Source: Sphaerisporangium rubeum (lineage in GTDB: Bacteria; Actinomycetota; Actinomycetes; Streptosporangiales; Streptosporangiaceae). Taken from it: a stretch of DNA of 64,000 nt. The position numbers and the translations under genes were made by a program. Positions 24,115 to 32,425 of this stretch are shown piece after piece. The notes under the pieces were generated by a model. It did not search any database and was not told where the DNA came from. It was given only the letters and a program-made list of their open reading frames with translations. The first letter of the stretch is position 1, and each line of letters starts with the position of its first letter. The DNA lies in the NCBI RefSeq assembly GCF_014207705.1, contig NZ_JACHIU010000001.1, positions 3,154,501 to 3,218,500 on the forward strand. Reading direction: 5' to 3'.

Positions 24115-25631
24115 CCGTCACCACCCTCGATCCGGGGCTCATGGCCGGCCGCCGCGCCGGGCCCGCCGGCGAGCTGCGCAACTACGTCGGCGGCCGGTTC
24201 GTCTCCGGCGAGGGGTTCTTCGAGAAGGCGAGCCCCGTCACCGGCGAGGTCATCTGGCGGGTGGCCGAGGCCGGCGCGTCCACGGTGGACGCCGCCGTCA
24301 CCGCGGCCCGCGCGGCGCTGCGCGGCCCCTGGGGGAGGACCGGCGAGCAGGAGCGCGCCGCCGTGCTCCGCAGGATCGCCGCCGAGCTGGAGCGCAGGTT
24401 CGACGATCTGGTCACGGCCGAGGTCGCCGACACCGGCAAGTCCATCACGCAGGCCCGCACGCTGGACATCCCGAGAGGCGCGGCCAACTTCCGCGCGTTC
24501 GCCGACATCATCGCCGCCACCCCCGGTGAGACGTTCACCACGGTGACGCCGGCCGGGGGACGCGCGCTCAACTACACGGTGCGCAAACCCGCCGGCGTGG
24601 TGGCGATCGTGGTGCCGTGGAACCTGCCGTTGCTGCTGCTCACCTGGAAGGTCGCACCGGCGCTCGCCTGCGGCAACGCCGTGGTCGTCAAGCCGTCGGA
24701 GGAGACCCCGGGGTCGGCGACGCTGCTCGCCGAGGTCATGGCCGCCGCCGGTGTGCCGGACGGGGTGTTCAACCTCGTGCACGGCTTCGGTCCGGGATCG
24801 GCGGGGGAGCACCTGACGCGGCACCCCGGGGTGGACGCGATCACCTTCACCGGCGAGTCGGCGACCGGCAGCGCGATCATGCGCGCGGCGGCCGACGGGG
24901 TCAAGGCCGTGTCGTTCGAGCTCGGCGGCAAGAACGCCGGGGTCGTGTTCGCCGACGCCGACCTCGACGCCGCCGTCGAGGGGTCGGTGCGGTCGTCGTT
25001 CACCAACGGCGGCCAGGTGTGCCTGTGCACCGAGCGCCTGTACGTGCAGCGGCCGGTGTTCGAGGAGTTCACCGAGCGGCTGGCCCGGCGCGCGGCGGAA
25101 CTGTCGTTCGGGTGGCCCGCCGACGAGGCGGCCGTGATGATGCCGATGATCTCGGCGGCGCACCGCGAGAAGGTCCTCGGTCACTACCGGCTGGCCCGTG
25201 AGGAAGGCGCGCAGGTGCTCACCGGCGGCGACGTGCCGGTGTTCGGCGACGCGCGGGACGGCGGCGCGTACGTCCGGCCGACCGTGCTCACCGGTCTCGG
25301 ACCCGATGCGAGGACCAACCGTGAGGAGATCTTCGGGCCGGTGTGCCACATCGCGCCGTTCGACGACGCCGACGAGGCGTTCGCGCTGGCCAACGACAGT
25401 CAGTACGGCCTCGCCGCCACCGTGTGGACGCGTGACCTCACCACGGCGCACCAGGCCGGCCGGGTCCTCGACGCCGGGCTGGTCTGGGTCAACACGTGGT
25501 TCGTCCGCGACCTGCGCACCCCGTTCGGCGGGGTGAAGGCATCAGGCGTCGGCCGTGAAGGCGGCACGCATTCCCTCGCCTTCTACTCCGAGCTCACCAA
25601 CGTCTGCGTCGACCTGGGGGAGACCACGTGA
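24111..25631 (+). CDS. amnC: 2-Aminomuconate 6-semialdehyde (or 2-hydroxymuconate semialdehyde) dehydrogenase
   Basis: 506-residue NAD(P)-dependent aldehyde dehydrogenase. The catalytic Cys304 is in GGQVCLC and the general base Glu270 in FELGGKN; PWNLPLLLLTWK and the C-terminal PFGGVKASGVGREGG fit the hydroxymuconic/aminomuconic semialdehyde subgroup. It oxidises the unstable product of AmnBA. About 20 residues at the N-terminus precede the usual family start. Its position right after the shell genes suggests it is a core enzyme inside the compartment. Starts and stops overlap neighbours by 4 nt. Confidence 0.87.
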   Translation: MTVTTLDPGLMAGRRAGPAGELRNYVGGRFVSGEGFFEKASPVTGEVIWRVAEAGASTVDAAVTAARAALRGPWGRTGEQERAAVLRRIAAELERRFDDLVTAEVADTGKSITQARTLDIPRGAANFRAFADIIAATPGETFTTVTPAGGRALNYTVRKPAGVVAIVVPWNLPLLLLTWKVAPALACGNAVVVKPSEETPGSATLLAEVMAAAGVPDGVFNLVHGFGPGSAGEHLTRHPGVDAITFTGESATGSAIMRAAADGVKAVSFELGGKNAGVVFADADLDAAVEGSVRSSFTNGGQVCLCTERLYVQRPVFEEFTERLARRAAELSFGWPADEAAVMMPMISAAHREKVLGHYRLAREEGAQVLTGGDVPVFGDARDGGAYVRPTVLTGLGPDARTNREEIFGPVCHIAPFDDADEAFALANDSQYGLAATVWTRDLTTAHQAGRVLDAGLVWVNTWFVRDLRTPFGGVKASGVGREGGTHSLAFYSELTNVCVDLGETT

Positions 25632-26380
25632 TCAGCGAATTCGCGGCACTGCTGGACGAGGCGGCCCGTACCGCCACCCCGGTACCGGGCCGCGCCGACC
25701 GGCCGGATTTGGACCTGGACACGGCCTACGACGTGCAGGCCGCGTCGGTGGGGCTGCGGCTGGCGCGGGGTGAGCGGCCGGCCGGGGTCAAGATGGGCTT
25801 CACCAGCGAGGCCAAGATGCGGCAGATGGGGGTGAACGAGATGATCTGGGGCCGCCTCACCGACGCCATGCGCGTCGAGGACGGCGGCACGTTCGGCGTC
25901 GGCGCGCACATCCACCCGCGCGCCGAGCCCGAGATCGCGTTCCGGCTCGCACGCGCCCCCGGGCCCGGTGCGGATCCCGCCGCCGTGGTCGAGGCGGTGG
26001 CCCCGGCCATCGAGATCATCAACTCGCGGTACGTCGACTTCCGGTTCACCGTGCCGGAGGTGATCGCCGACAACGCCTCCGCCGCCGCGTTCGTCGTTGG
26101 TCCCTGGGTCCCGCTCACCGGACCGCTGGACGATCTGGACGTCGTGCTGGAGATCGACGGCGAGCCCGCGCAGAAGGGCTCCACCGCGGCCATCCTCGGC
26201 GACCCGCTGCGCGCGCTGACGGAGGCGTTCGACCTCACCGCGCGGCGCGGGCTGCGCCTGTCGGCCGGCGACATCGTGCTCGCCGGCGCGGCCACCGCGG
26301 CGGTCCCGGTACGGCCCGGCAGCCGCGTACGCGCACGGGTGGCGGGCCTCGGCTCCGCCGGTTTCACGGCCGTGCCGTGA
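25628..26380 (+). CDS. amnE: 4-Oxalocrotonate decarboxylase
   Basis: 250-residue member of the hydratase/decarboxylase family. The segment [25 protein letters not shown] is typical of the decarboxylase branch (XylI/AmnE-like), in contrast to the hydratase branch seen at 28772-29566. EPEIAF and [10 protein letters not shown] mark the metal-binding core. It converts 4-oxalocrotonate to 2-oxopent-4-enoate and normally works in complex with the hydratase, here encoded on the opposite strand. GTG 25628 overlaps amnC (GTGA). Confidence 0.82.
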   Translation: MISEFAALLDEAARTATPVPGRADRPDLDLDTAYDVQAASVGLRLARGERPAGVKMGFTSEAKMRQMGVNEMIWGRLTDAMRVEDGGTFGVGAHIHPRAEPEIAFRLARAPGPGADPAAVVEAVAPAIEIINSRYVDFRFTVPEVIADNASAAAFVVGPWVPLTGPLDDLDVVLEIDGEPAQKGSTAAILGDPLRALTEAFDLTARRGLRLSAGDIVLAGAATAAVPVRPGSRVRARVAGLGSAGFTAVP

Positions 26381-26790
26381 GCGGCGGCCTGGTCCCCGGC
26401 AAGGCGACCCCCCGTGGCAGGTTCCCGCACGTCAAGGTCGCGGGCCGGCTGGTGTTCGTCTCCGGGACGAGCAGCCGCCGGCCGGACGACACCATCGAAG
26501 GCGCGCGCGTGGACGCGCTCGGCACCACCGACCTGGACATCCGCGTCCAGACCCGGGCCGTGATCGAGAACATCCGCGACATCCTGCGCTCCGTCGGCGC
26601 CGATCTCCCCGACTTGACGCAGGTCACGACATATCTGGTCTCCATGAACGACTTCGGCGGCTACAACGAGGTCTACGCCGGGTACTTCGACGAGTCGGGG
26701 CCGACGCGGACCACCGTCGCCGTCCACCAGCTACCGCACCCCCACCTGCTGATCGAGATGCAGGCGATCGCGGTGCTGCCGGAGGACTGA
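26377..26790 (+). CDS. amnD: RidA-family 2-aminomuconate deaminase
   Basis: 137 residues of the YjgF/RidA family, with [23 protein letters not shown] near the start and MQAIAVLP at the end. In the 2-aminophenol route this family hydrolyses 2-aminomuconate to 4-oxalocrotonate plus ammonia. Its presence favours an amino substrate over catechol, whose route would need a tautomerase instead. GTG 26377 overlaps amnE (GTGA). It is the last gene of the operon and is followed by a bidirectional hairpin. A general imine-deaminase role is the alternative. Confidence 0.8.
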   Translation: MSGGLVPGKATPRGRFPHVKVAGRLVFVSGTSSRRPDDTIEGARVDALGTTDLDIRVQTRAVIENIRDILRSVGADLPDLTQVTTYLVSMNDFGGYNEVYAGYFDESGPTRTTVAVHQLPHPHLLIEMQAIAVLPED

Positions 26791-26803
26791 GAAGCCACCG
26801 GAA

Positions 26804-26824
26804 GGGGGCCGCGCCGCGGCCCCC
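26804..26824. terminator. Bidirectional terminator between convergent amn operons
   Basis: GGGGGCCGCG (26804-26813) and CGCGGCCCCC (26815-26824) form an inverted repeat with almost no loop, flanked by CCGG on both sides, in the 45-nt gap between two convergent genes. Confidence 0.65.
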
Positions 26825-26835
26825 ACCGGCGCCTC

Positions 26836-27882
26836 TCAGACGGCGGCGCGTTCGCGTTCGGCGACGAGCTGCAGCGCCACGTCGATGATCATGTCCTCCT
26901 GGCCGCCGACGTACCCGGCCTCGCCGACCCGCTGCAGGATCTCGTGCGCGGGGACCCCGTACCGCTCGGCGGCGCGTTCGGCGTGCAGCAGGAAACTGGA
27001 GTACACCCCCGCGTACCCCTGCGTGATGGACGAACGGTCCGCGAACGGCAGGCGGTGCAGGAACGGCTTGACGACGTCCTCGGCCGCGGCGAGGGCACCC
27101 TGCACGTCCACGCCGGTGGGGATGCCGAGCCGTTCGAACGTGGCCGCCAGCACCTCGGTGGGGGAGTTGCCGGCGCCGGCCCCGAGCGCGCACAGCGCGC
27201 CGTCGATCTGCCTGGCGCCGTTCTGCGCGGCCAGCACGGAGTTGGCGACGCCGAGCGACAGGTTCTGGTGGCCGTGGAAGCCGACCTGCGCCTCGTGGCC
27301 GATCTCGGCGACCAGCGCCGTGATCCGGTCCTGCGCCTCACCGAGCACCAGAGCGCCGGCCGAGTCGACCACGTACACGCACTGCGCGCCGCCGTCCACC
27401 ATGATCCGGGCCTGTGCGGCGAGCTCGGCGGGGCCGATCCGGTGCGACAGCATCAGGAAGCCGACGGTCTCCATGCCGAGTTCGCGCGCGGCGGCGAAGT
27501 GCTGGAGCGACACGTCGGCCTCGGTGCAGTGGGTGGCGATCCGCGCCACCGACGCGCCGGCCCCCTGAGCCCGCCGCAGGTCCTCCACCGTGCCGAGCCC
27601 CGGCAGCAGCAGCACGGCGATCCGCGCCTGCGTGGCCTCGTCCACCGCGGCGGCGACCAGGGAGATGTCGTCCTCGAGGGAGAAGCCGTAGTTGAACGAC
27701 GAGCCGCCGAGGCCGTCGCCGTGGGTCACCTCGATGACCTCCACCCCGGCGCGGTCCAGCGCGTGCACCACGCCGCGCACCTGGCCCTCGGTGAAGCGGT
27801 GCGCCATGGCGTGGCTGCCGTCGCGCAGCGTCGAGTCGGTGATCCTGATCCGCTTCGGCGCGGTGTCCTGCGTGGCGGTCAC
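26836..27882 (-). CDS. amnG: 4-Hydroxy-2-oxovalerate aldolase
   Basis: 348-residue DRE-TIM aldolase of the DmpG/MhpE family. [11 protein letters not shown] (residues 16-26) carries the catalytic Arg20-Asp21 pair, and [16 protein letters not shown] carries the metal-binding HGH. It splits 4-hydroxy-2-oxovalerate to pyruvate and acetaldehyde and channels the aldehyde to its partner dehydrogenase. GTG 27882 overlaps that dehydrogenase's stop (GTGA), so both are made in equal amounts. It is the last gene of the minus-strand operon. Confidence 0.92.
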   Translation of the reverse strand: MTATQDTAPKRIRITDSTLRDGSHAMAHRFTEGQVRGVVHALDRAGVEVIEVTHGDGLGGSSFNYGFSLEDDISLVAAAVDEATQARIAVLLLPGLGTVEDLRRAQGAGASVARIATHCTEADVSLQHFAAARELGMETVGFLMLSHRIGPAELAAQARIMVDGGAQCVYVVDSAGALVLGEAQDRITALVAEIGHEAQVGFHGHQNLSLGVANSVLAAQNGARQIDGALCALGAGAGNSPTEVLAATFERLGIPTGVDVQGALAAAEDVVKPFLHRLPFADRSSITQGYAGVYSSFLLHAERAAERYGVPAHEILQRVGEAGYVGGQEDMIIDVALQLVAERERAAV

Positions 27883-28775
27883 GCGGCCACCTCCCTTTCT
27901 GCCAGCCGCTCACCCACGCGGGCCGCCGCGGCGGTCATGATGTCGAGGTTCCCGGCCCACGGCGGCAGGAAGTCGCCGTTGCCGCGGACCTCCAGGAACA
28001 CCGCGACGCGCGCCATGCCGTTCCAGATGTCGCGCGGCGGGTCGAACTGCGGCTCGGCGCGCAACGTGTAACCCGGCACGTAGGCGGCGACCTCGGCGAC
28101 CATCTGGTGCACCGACGCGGTGACGGCCTCGGTGTCGGCGTCGGCCGGCACGGCGCAGAACACGGTGTCCCGCATGATCATGGGTGGGGTGACCGGGTTG
28201 AGGATGATGATGGCCTTGCCGCGCGCGGCCCCGCCGACCTGCTCGATGGCACGCGCGGTCGTCTCGGTGAACTCGTCGATGTTGGCCCGCGTCCCCGGGC
28301 CGGCCGAGCGGGAGGCGATGGAGGCGATGATCTCGGCGTAGGACACCGGCACGACCCGCGAGACGGCGTGCACGATCGGGATGGTCGCCTGGCCGCCGCA
28401 CGTGATCATGTTGAGGTTCGGCACACCGGACAGCGAGTCCAGGTTGACCGGGGGGCAGACGAACGGGCCCACGGCGGCGGGGGTGAGGTCGATCGCGGTG
28501 ATCCCGGCCTCGGCGTACCGCGGCGCGTTGGCGAGGTGCGCCTTCGCCGAGGTCGCCTCGAACACCAGGTCAGGCAGCCGGTCCTGCGCCAGCAGCCAGT
28601 CGACCCCCTCGGCCGACGCGGGGACGCCGAGGTCACGGGCCCGCGCCAGGCCGTCGGACGCGGGGTCGACCCCCACCATGGAGTGGACCTCGACGACGTC
28701 GCCGCGCAGCAGCTTGACCAGCAGGTCGGTGCCGATGTTGCCGGGCCCGACGATGGCGGCGCTGAGGCGGCTCAC
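27879..28775 (-). CDS. amnH: Acetaldehyde dehydrogenase (acetylating)
   Basis: 298 residues of the DmpF/MhpF family. The Rossmann motif GPGNIGTD is at 10-17 and the catalytic Cys126 is in [13 protein letters not shown]. It turns acetaldehyde, CoA and NAD+ into acetyl-CoA, in complex with the aldolase encoded next. GTG 28775 was chosen because it overlaps the hydratase stop by 4 nt and gives the family N-terminus ([12 protein letters not shown]); longer in-frame extensions run through the hydratase gene. Confidence 0.92.
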   Translation of the reverse strand: MSRLSAAIVGPGNIGTDLLVKLLRGDVVEVHSMVGVDPASDGLARARDLGVPASAEGVDWLLAQDRLPDLVFEATSAKAHLANAPRYAEAGITAIDLTPAAVGPFVCPPVNLDSLSGVPNLNMITCGGQATIPIVHAVSRVVPVSYAEIIASIASRSAGPGTRANIDEFTETTARAIEQVGGAARGKAIIILNPVTPPMIMRDTVFCAVPADADTEAVTASVHQMVAEVAAYVPGYTLRAEPQFDPPRDIWNGMARVAVFLEVRGNGDFLPPWAGNLDIMTAAAARVGERLAEREVAA

Positions 28776-29566
28776 CGGGCCTCCCCGGCGAAGCGCGCGG
28801 TGACCGACCCGATGCCGGCGAACGTCGCGGTCACGGTGTCCCCGGCGGTCACCGGGATCGCCGCGGTGATCGACCCCGGCAGCACGACGTGGCCGGCCTC
28901 CAGGCTGACCCCGCGCTCGCCGAGCGTGTTGGCCAGCCACACCAGCGCGTTGACCGGCGAGCCGAGCACGGCCCCACCGGCGCCGGTCTGCTCCAGCACG
29001 CCGTTCCTGTGCAGCAGGCAGCCGGCCATGGCGAGGTCCAGCGCGTCCAGCCGGACCGGCCGGGTGCCGAGCACCACGCCGCCGCTGGAGGCGTTGTCGG
29101 CGATGGTGTCCGCCAGCGTGATCTTCCAGTCCGCGATGCGCGAGTCGATGATCTCCAGCGACGGCAGCACGAAGTCCACCGCGGACACGGCCTGCGCGGC
29201 GGTGACGCCGGGGCCCTTCAGCGGACGGCCGAGCACGAACGCGATCTCCGGCTCGATCCGCGGCTGGAGGAACCGGCCCGTGTCGATCGGCGCCGCGTCC
29301 AGATGGAACATCGAGCCGGTCAGGTGCCCGTAGTCGGGCTGGTCCACCCCCAGTTGGCGCTGCATGGCGGCCGAGGTCAGACCCACCTTGTGGCCCTTGA
29401 TCACCTCTCCGCCGCCGGTCCACCTGTCCACCTGCGCGAGCTGGACCGCGTACGCGTCGGCGAGCGTGATGCCGGGATGGGTGACCGTGAGCGGTGCGAT
29501 CGCGGTGCGCGTGGCGTACGCGTCGAGCAACGCGGCCGCGGCCTTCTCCACGGAACTCGCGTCCAT
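28772..29566 (-). CDS. amnF: 2-Keto-4-pentenoate hydratase
   Basis: 264-residue hydratase-branch member (MhpD/XylJ-like): [23 protein letters not shown] and [12 protein letters not shown]...[10 protein letters not shown] are characteristic. It adds water to 2-oxopent-4-enoate to give 4-hydroxy-2-oxovalerate. The start is at ATG 29566 after GAAAGGAAG; upstream in-frame ATGs run into the promoter shared with the divergent iclR gene. It heads the hydratase-dehydrogenase-aldolase operon. Confidence 0.88.
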   Translation of the reverse strand: MDASSVEKAAAALLDAYATRTAIAPLTVTHPGITLADAYAVQLAQVDRWTGGGEVIKGHKVGLTSAAMQRQLGVDQPDYGHLTGSMFHLDAAPIDTGRFLQPRIEPEIAFVLGRPLKGPGVTAAQAVSAVDFVLPSLEIIDSRIADWKITLADTIADNASSGGVVLGTRPVRLDALDLAMAGCLLHRNGVLEQTGAGGAVLGSPVNALVWLANTLGERGVSLEAGHVVLPGSITAAIPVTAGDTVTATFAGIGSVTARFAGEAR

Positions 29567-29631
29567 GGGCTTCCTTTCGTCGTCCTCCATGTCGGACCCT
29601 GGCGCGTCACGACCCGGCCCGGCAACACCGC

Positions 29632-29650
29632 CGTCCCACGTGACGGGACG
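29632..29650. promoter_or_regulatory. Inverted repeat in the divergent amnF/iclR2 promoter region
   Basis: CGTCCC-ACGTGAC-GGGACG is a 6-bp inverted repeat with a 7-nt spacer, 19 bp overall, 20 bp before the start of the IclR gene at 29670. Size and position fit an IclR operator. It differs from the site used near the first IclR gene, so the two halves of the pathway may answer to different regulators. Confidence 0.4.
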
Positions 29651-29669
29651 CGGCAGGTAAATTGACGCC

Positions 29670-30443
29670 ATGTCACCCAAGGCCACCGACGAGAGCACCT
29701 ACCTGCGGCGGGTGGTCGCGGTGCTGCGGGCCTTCCGCGCCGACGACGACGGCCTCGGCCCGGCCGAGCTGGCGAGGCGCACCGGCCTGCCGAAGTCCAC
29801 CGCGCACCGCATCGCCGCCGACCTCGCCGAGACGGGTCTGCTCGAACGCCACGGCGCCGGGACACGCCTCGGCCTGACCCTGTTCGAGATCGGCCAGAAG
29901 GTCCCCCGCCAACGCGTCCTCCGCGACGCCGCACTGCCGTACATGTCCGACCTGCGCGAGGCCACCCGGCAGACCGTCCACCTCGCCGTCCTGGAGGGCC
30001 ACGAGGTCGTCTACGTCGAGATCCTCCCCACCCCCGGCGGCCCCGACCTCCCCTCACGCGTCGGCGGCAGGCTCCCCGCCGTGGTCACCGGCGTCGGCAA
30101 GGCCATCCTCGCCTTCTCCCCCGAGAGCACCGTGCGCGCCGTCCTGGAACGCGGCCTCCCGCGCGTCAGCGAACGCAGCCTCACCGCACCAGGCGTTCTC
30201 ACCCGCGAACTCGACCGCATCCGCACCGACGGCGTGGCCTACGACCGTGAGGAGTCGGGCCCCGGCATCGTCTGCGCCGCCAGCCCCGTCCTCGCCCCCG
30301 ACGGCACCGCGCTCGCCGCGCTCTCGGTCTCCGGCTGGAGCACCCACATGCGCACCCGTCACACGGCCCCGGCCGTCCACACGGCGGCCCTGGCCCTGTC
30401 CCGTGCCCTCAGCGTGCCGGGCCGCGAGGACGCCGCGCGCTGA
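29670..30443 (+). CDS. Second IclR-family transcriptional regulator
   Basis: 257 residues. The winged HTH is at about residues 29-60 (LGPAELARRTGLPKSTAHRI) and the IclR effector domain follows (VHLAVLEGHEVVYVE...ILAFSP...VSGWS). It is divergent from the amnF-amnH-amnG operon and likely regulates it and itself. It is clearly not a recent copy of the IclR at 18441. No strong ribosome site precedes ATG 29670; AGGT lies 13 nt upstream and leaderless translation is possible. Confidence 0.88.
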   Translation: MSPKATDESTYLRRVVAVLRAFRADDDGLGPAELARRTGLPKSTAHRIAADLAETGLLERHGAGTRLGLTLFEIGQKVPRQRVLRDAALPYMSDLREATRQTVHLAVLEGHEVVYVEILPTPGGPDLPSRVGGRLPAVVTGVGKAILAFSPESTVRAVLERGLPRVSERSLTAPGVLTRELDRIRTDGVAYDREESGPGIVCAASPVLAPDGTALAALSVSGWSTHMRTRHTAPAVHTAALALSRALSVPGREDAAR

Positions 30444-30468
30444 TCGGGCCAGGTGGCCGGACGTCCGG

Positions 30469-30500
30469 CAGCCGCCGGCCCCTCCAGGGACCGGCGGCTG
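30469..30500. terminator. Terminator between convergent iclR2 and esterase genes
   Basis: A perfect 10-bp stem, CAGCCGCCGG with CCGGCGGCTG, and a 12-nt loop, followed by TGTTCC. It lies in the 75-nt gap between convergent genes. Confidence 0.65.
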
Positions 30501-30518
30501 TGTTCCACGGCGGCGTCG

Positions 30519-31892
30519 TCAGACGCGGGTCCACTTCTGGTTGTTGCCGCCGTTGCAGCTCCAGATGTGCACCTTGGAGCCGTTGGCCGTGGCGGCTCCG
30601 CTGACGTCGAGGCACTTGTTCGCGCCGACGGCGGTGATGCTGCCGTCGGAGTTGAAGCGCCACTTCTGGTTGTTCTGGCCGTTGCAGTCCCAGATGATGA
30701 CGGAGCTGCCGTCGGCGGTGCCGGCGCCGTTCACGTCGAGGCACCTGTTGTTGACGCGCAGCTCACCGGAGCTGGTGGCGGTGAAGCGCTGGTTGTTACC
30801 GCCGTTGCAGTCCCAGATCTGCGCCGTCGCGCCGTTGCTCTGCGCGTTGCCGGTGATGTCCAGGCAGCGGCCCGAGCCGGTGCCCCGGAGCGCGCTCGTC
30901 GACGGCGGGTTGCCGGTGGGGGTCACCGTGGGGGTGGCCGTCGGGGTCGCGGTCGGGGTGGGGTTGGAGCCGCCGAACTGCGTGAAGAAGTTCCACACGA
31001 CCTGCCTGGTCCAGGAGTTCTCGCCGGGCTCGAAGTCGCCGGGCCTGCCGTCCACGGGGTTCGGCGTGTGTCCCTGGTCGAACGCGGCCCACGCGACCGG
31101 GTAACCGGCGCGGCAGCCCGAGTAGTAGGTGACGACGTGCGACAGGCTGCCGGACGCGGGCTCCGGCGGGTTCTGCGCGGTGCAGCCGTTGTTCCTGACG
31201 AACCGGTCACGCAGCGACCGGCCGGTGGAGATGTTGAGCACCGGGTCCCGCAGGCCGTGCAGGCCGATGTACGCGATCGGGTCGTTGCCGCCGCTGCAGC
31301 CGCTCAGCTGGCCGCCGGAGTAGACCGCCACCGCGCGGAAGACCGAGGCCCTGGAGCAGGCGAGTGAGTAGCTCATGCCGCCGCCGTAGCTGAAGCCCAT
31401 GGCGAAACGCTGCGCGGTGTCGACGCAGAGGTCCGCCTCGATCCGCCGGATCATGTCGTCGACGAACGTGATGTCCTCGCCGCCGGAGTTGGCCCAGCCG
31501 TTGTTGAAGCCCTGCGGCGCGACGAAAATGGCGCTGTTGTTGGATATCGCTCTGGTCCCGTAGTAGGACCACACGTATCCGCTGGTGCCGCCGGAGTCGA
31601 CGTCGTTCATGGTGCCGCCGTTCCAGTGGAATCCGAAGATCAACCGGTACGGCGTGTTGTTGTTGTAGTTGTCGGGGATCCGCAGGATGAAACTGCGGTT
31701 CTTCCCGCTGGTCGTGATCGACTGCGTGCCGCTTCTCAGCGTCGGGGCCTTGCCGCATCCGGCGGTCGGCGCGAGAGCGGCCGACTTGGCGGCCGGCCGT
31801 GCCGTGCTGCTGCCAAGCGCCGACGGCGCCATGGCGAGGACGAGCAGCGCCGTTGTCGCGAGAGCGGTGAGGAGGGGTCTGTGCCTCGACAT
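30519..31892 (-). CDS. Secreted PHB-depolymerase/CE1-like esterase with ricin-type lectin domain
   Basis: 457 residues. A Sec signal (1-27) is followed by an alpha/beta-hydrolase domain to about 308 with a catalytic triad seen as Ser168 in GFSYG, Asp216 in HGLRD and His275 in DQGH. A Pro/Thr linker (PTPTATPTATPTVTP) leads to a C-terminal CBM13/ricin B domain (about 333-457) with QxW-type repeats. The family includes polyhydroxybutyrate depolymerases and feruloyl/acetylxylan esterases; the plant-polymer neighbours favour an esterase on hemicellulose. ATG 31892 follows AAAGGAA at 8 nt. Confidence 0.82.
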   Translation of the reverse strand: MSRHRPLLTALATTALLVLAMAPSALGSSTARPAAKSAALAPTAGCGKAPTLRSGTQSITTSGKNRSFILRIPDNYNNNTPYRLIFGFHWNGGTMNDVDSGGTSGYVWSYYGTRAISNNSAIFVAPQGFNNGWANSGGEDITFVDDMIRRIEADLCVDTAQRFAMGFSYGGGMSYSLACSRASVFRAVAVYSGGQLSGCSGGNDPIAYIGLHGLRDPVLNISTGRSLRDRFVRNNGCTAQNPPEPASGSLSHVVTYYSGCRAGYPVAWAAFDQGHTPNPVDGRPGDFEPGENSWTRQVVWNFFTQFGGSNPTPTATPTATPTVTPTGNPPSTSALRGTGSGRCLDITGNAQSNGATAQIWDCNGGNNQRFTATSSGELRVNNRCLDVNGAGTADGSSVIIWDCNGQNNQKWRFNSDGSITAVGANKCLDVSGAATANGSKVHIWSCNGGNNQKWTRV

Positions 31893-32425
31893 CACGCGAA
31901 TTCCTTTGCTCTTTGCATGCTGAAACACGGGGACGAGATAGCCGTTCAGCTCCACGCTCTCCGAGGAACGGGACGCGCGCGCCGCCGGTTTACCGGGCTG
32001 TGGATCTCCCTGATATCCGGCCGGTGCGAGGGGGGTTTTCTCACGACCTTTTCAACGCTGGATCGCGTGTTTCTCCCGGACGGTGGAGTATGGCGTGTTA
32101 GCGCTCACTATGTGCCGCCTGAATCGATGTCTCCTTTCTGCGGAGGCGGCGGTGCGAGGTGCAGCGGAGCAAATATGACTGTCATGAGACCTGTCAAGGC
32201 CGGCCGGTTCCGGTGTCCCGGCCGTCCCTGTGCCGTGCTCCGCCGCTCCCCGTCTCTGGCCTGGGGAAGGTGCCGCGATGACCGCCGGTGCCGCGGATGA
32301 AAATTTCACCCGCGACACCGGTGATCGGCCGCCGGGGGACTCCTGTGCCGGTCGCTTGACGTAAGACGTCATACGAGTTACGTTCACACATCACCGGCCG
32401 CGAGGAGACCCCCGGGACGGCCGGC
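31893..32425. other. Intergenic/regulatory region upstream of the esterase
   Basis: 533 bp without a credible gene. It contains GTTAGCGCTCAC (32097-32108), close to the symmetric LacI-family operator pattern GTGAGCGCTCAC; a partial GAATCGAT (32121-32128); and the palindrome TGACGT-AAG-ACGTCA (32357-32371), which could be a GntR-type site. These are candidate controls for the esterase gene. Confidence 0.45.

Noticed and set aside
19346-26790. Propanediol or ethanolamine utilisation microcompartment
   Set aside because: No B12-dependent dehydratase, ammonia lyase or phosphotransacylase is present; the enzymes beside the shell genes are an extradiol dioxygenase and a muconate-semialdehyde-type dehydrogenase.
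29632-29650. Second copy of the IclR site found at 8322 and 19281
   Set aside because: The sequence here (CGTCCC-N7-GGGACG) is GC-rich and unrelated to the CTAGAnCCACA-type site.
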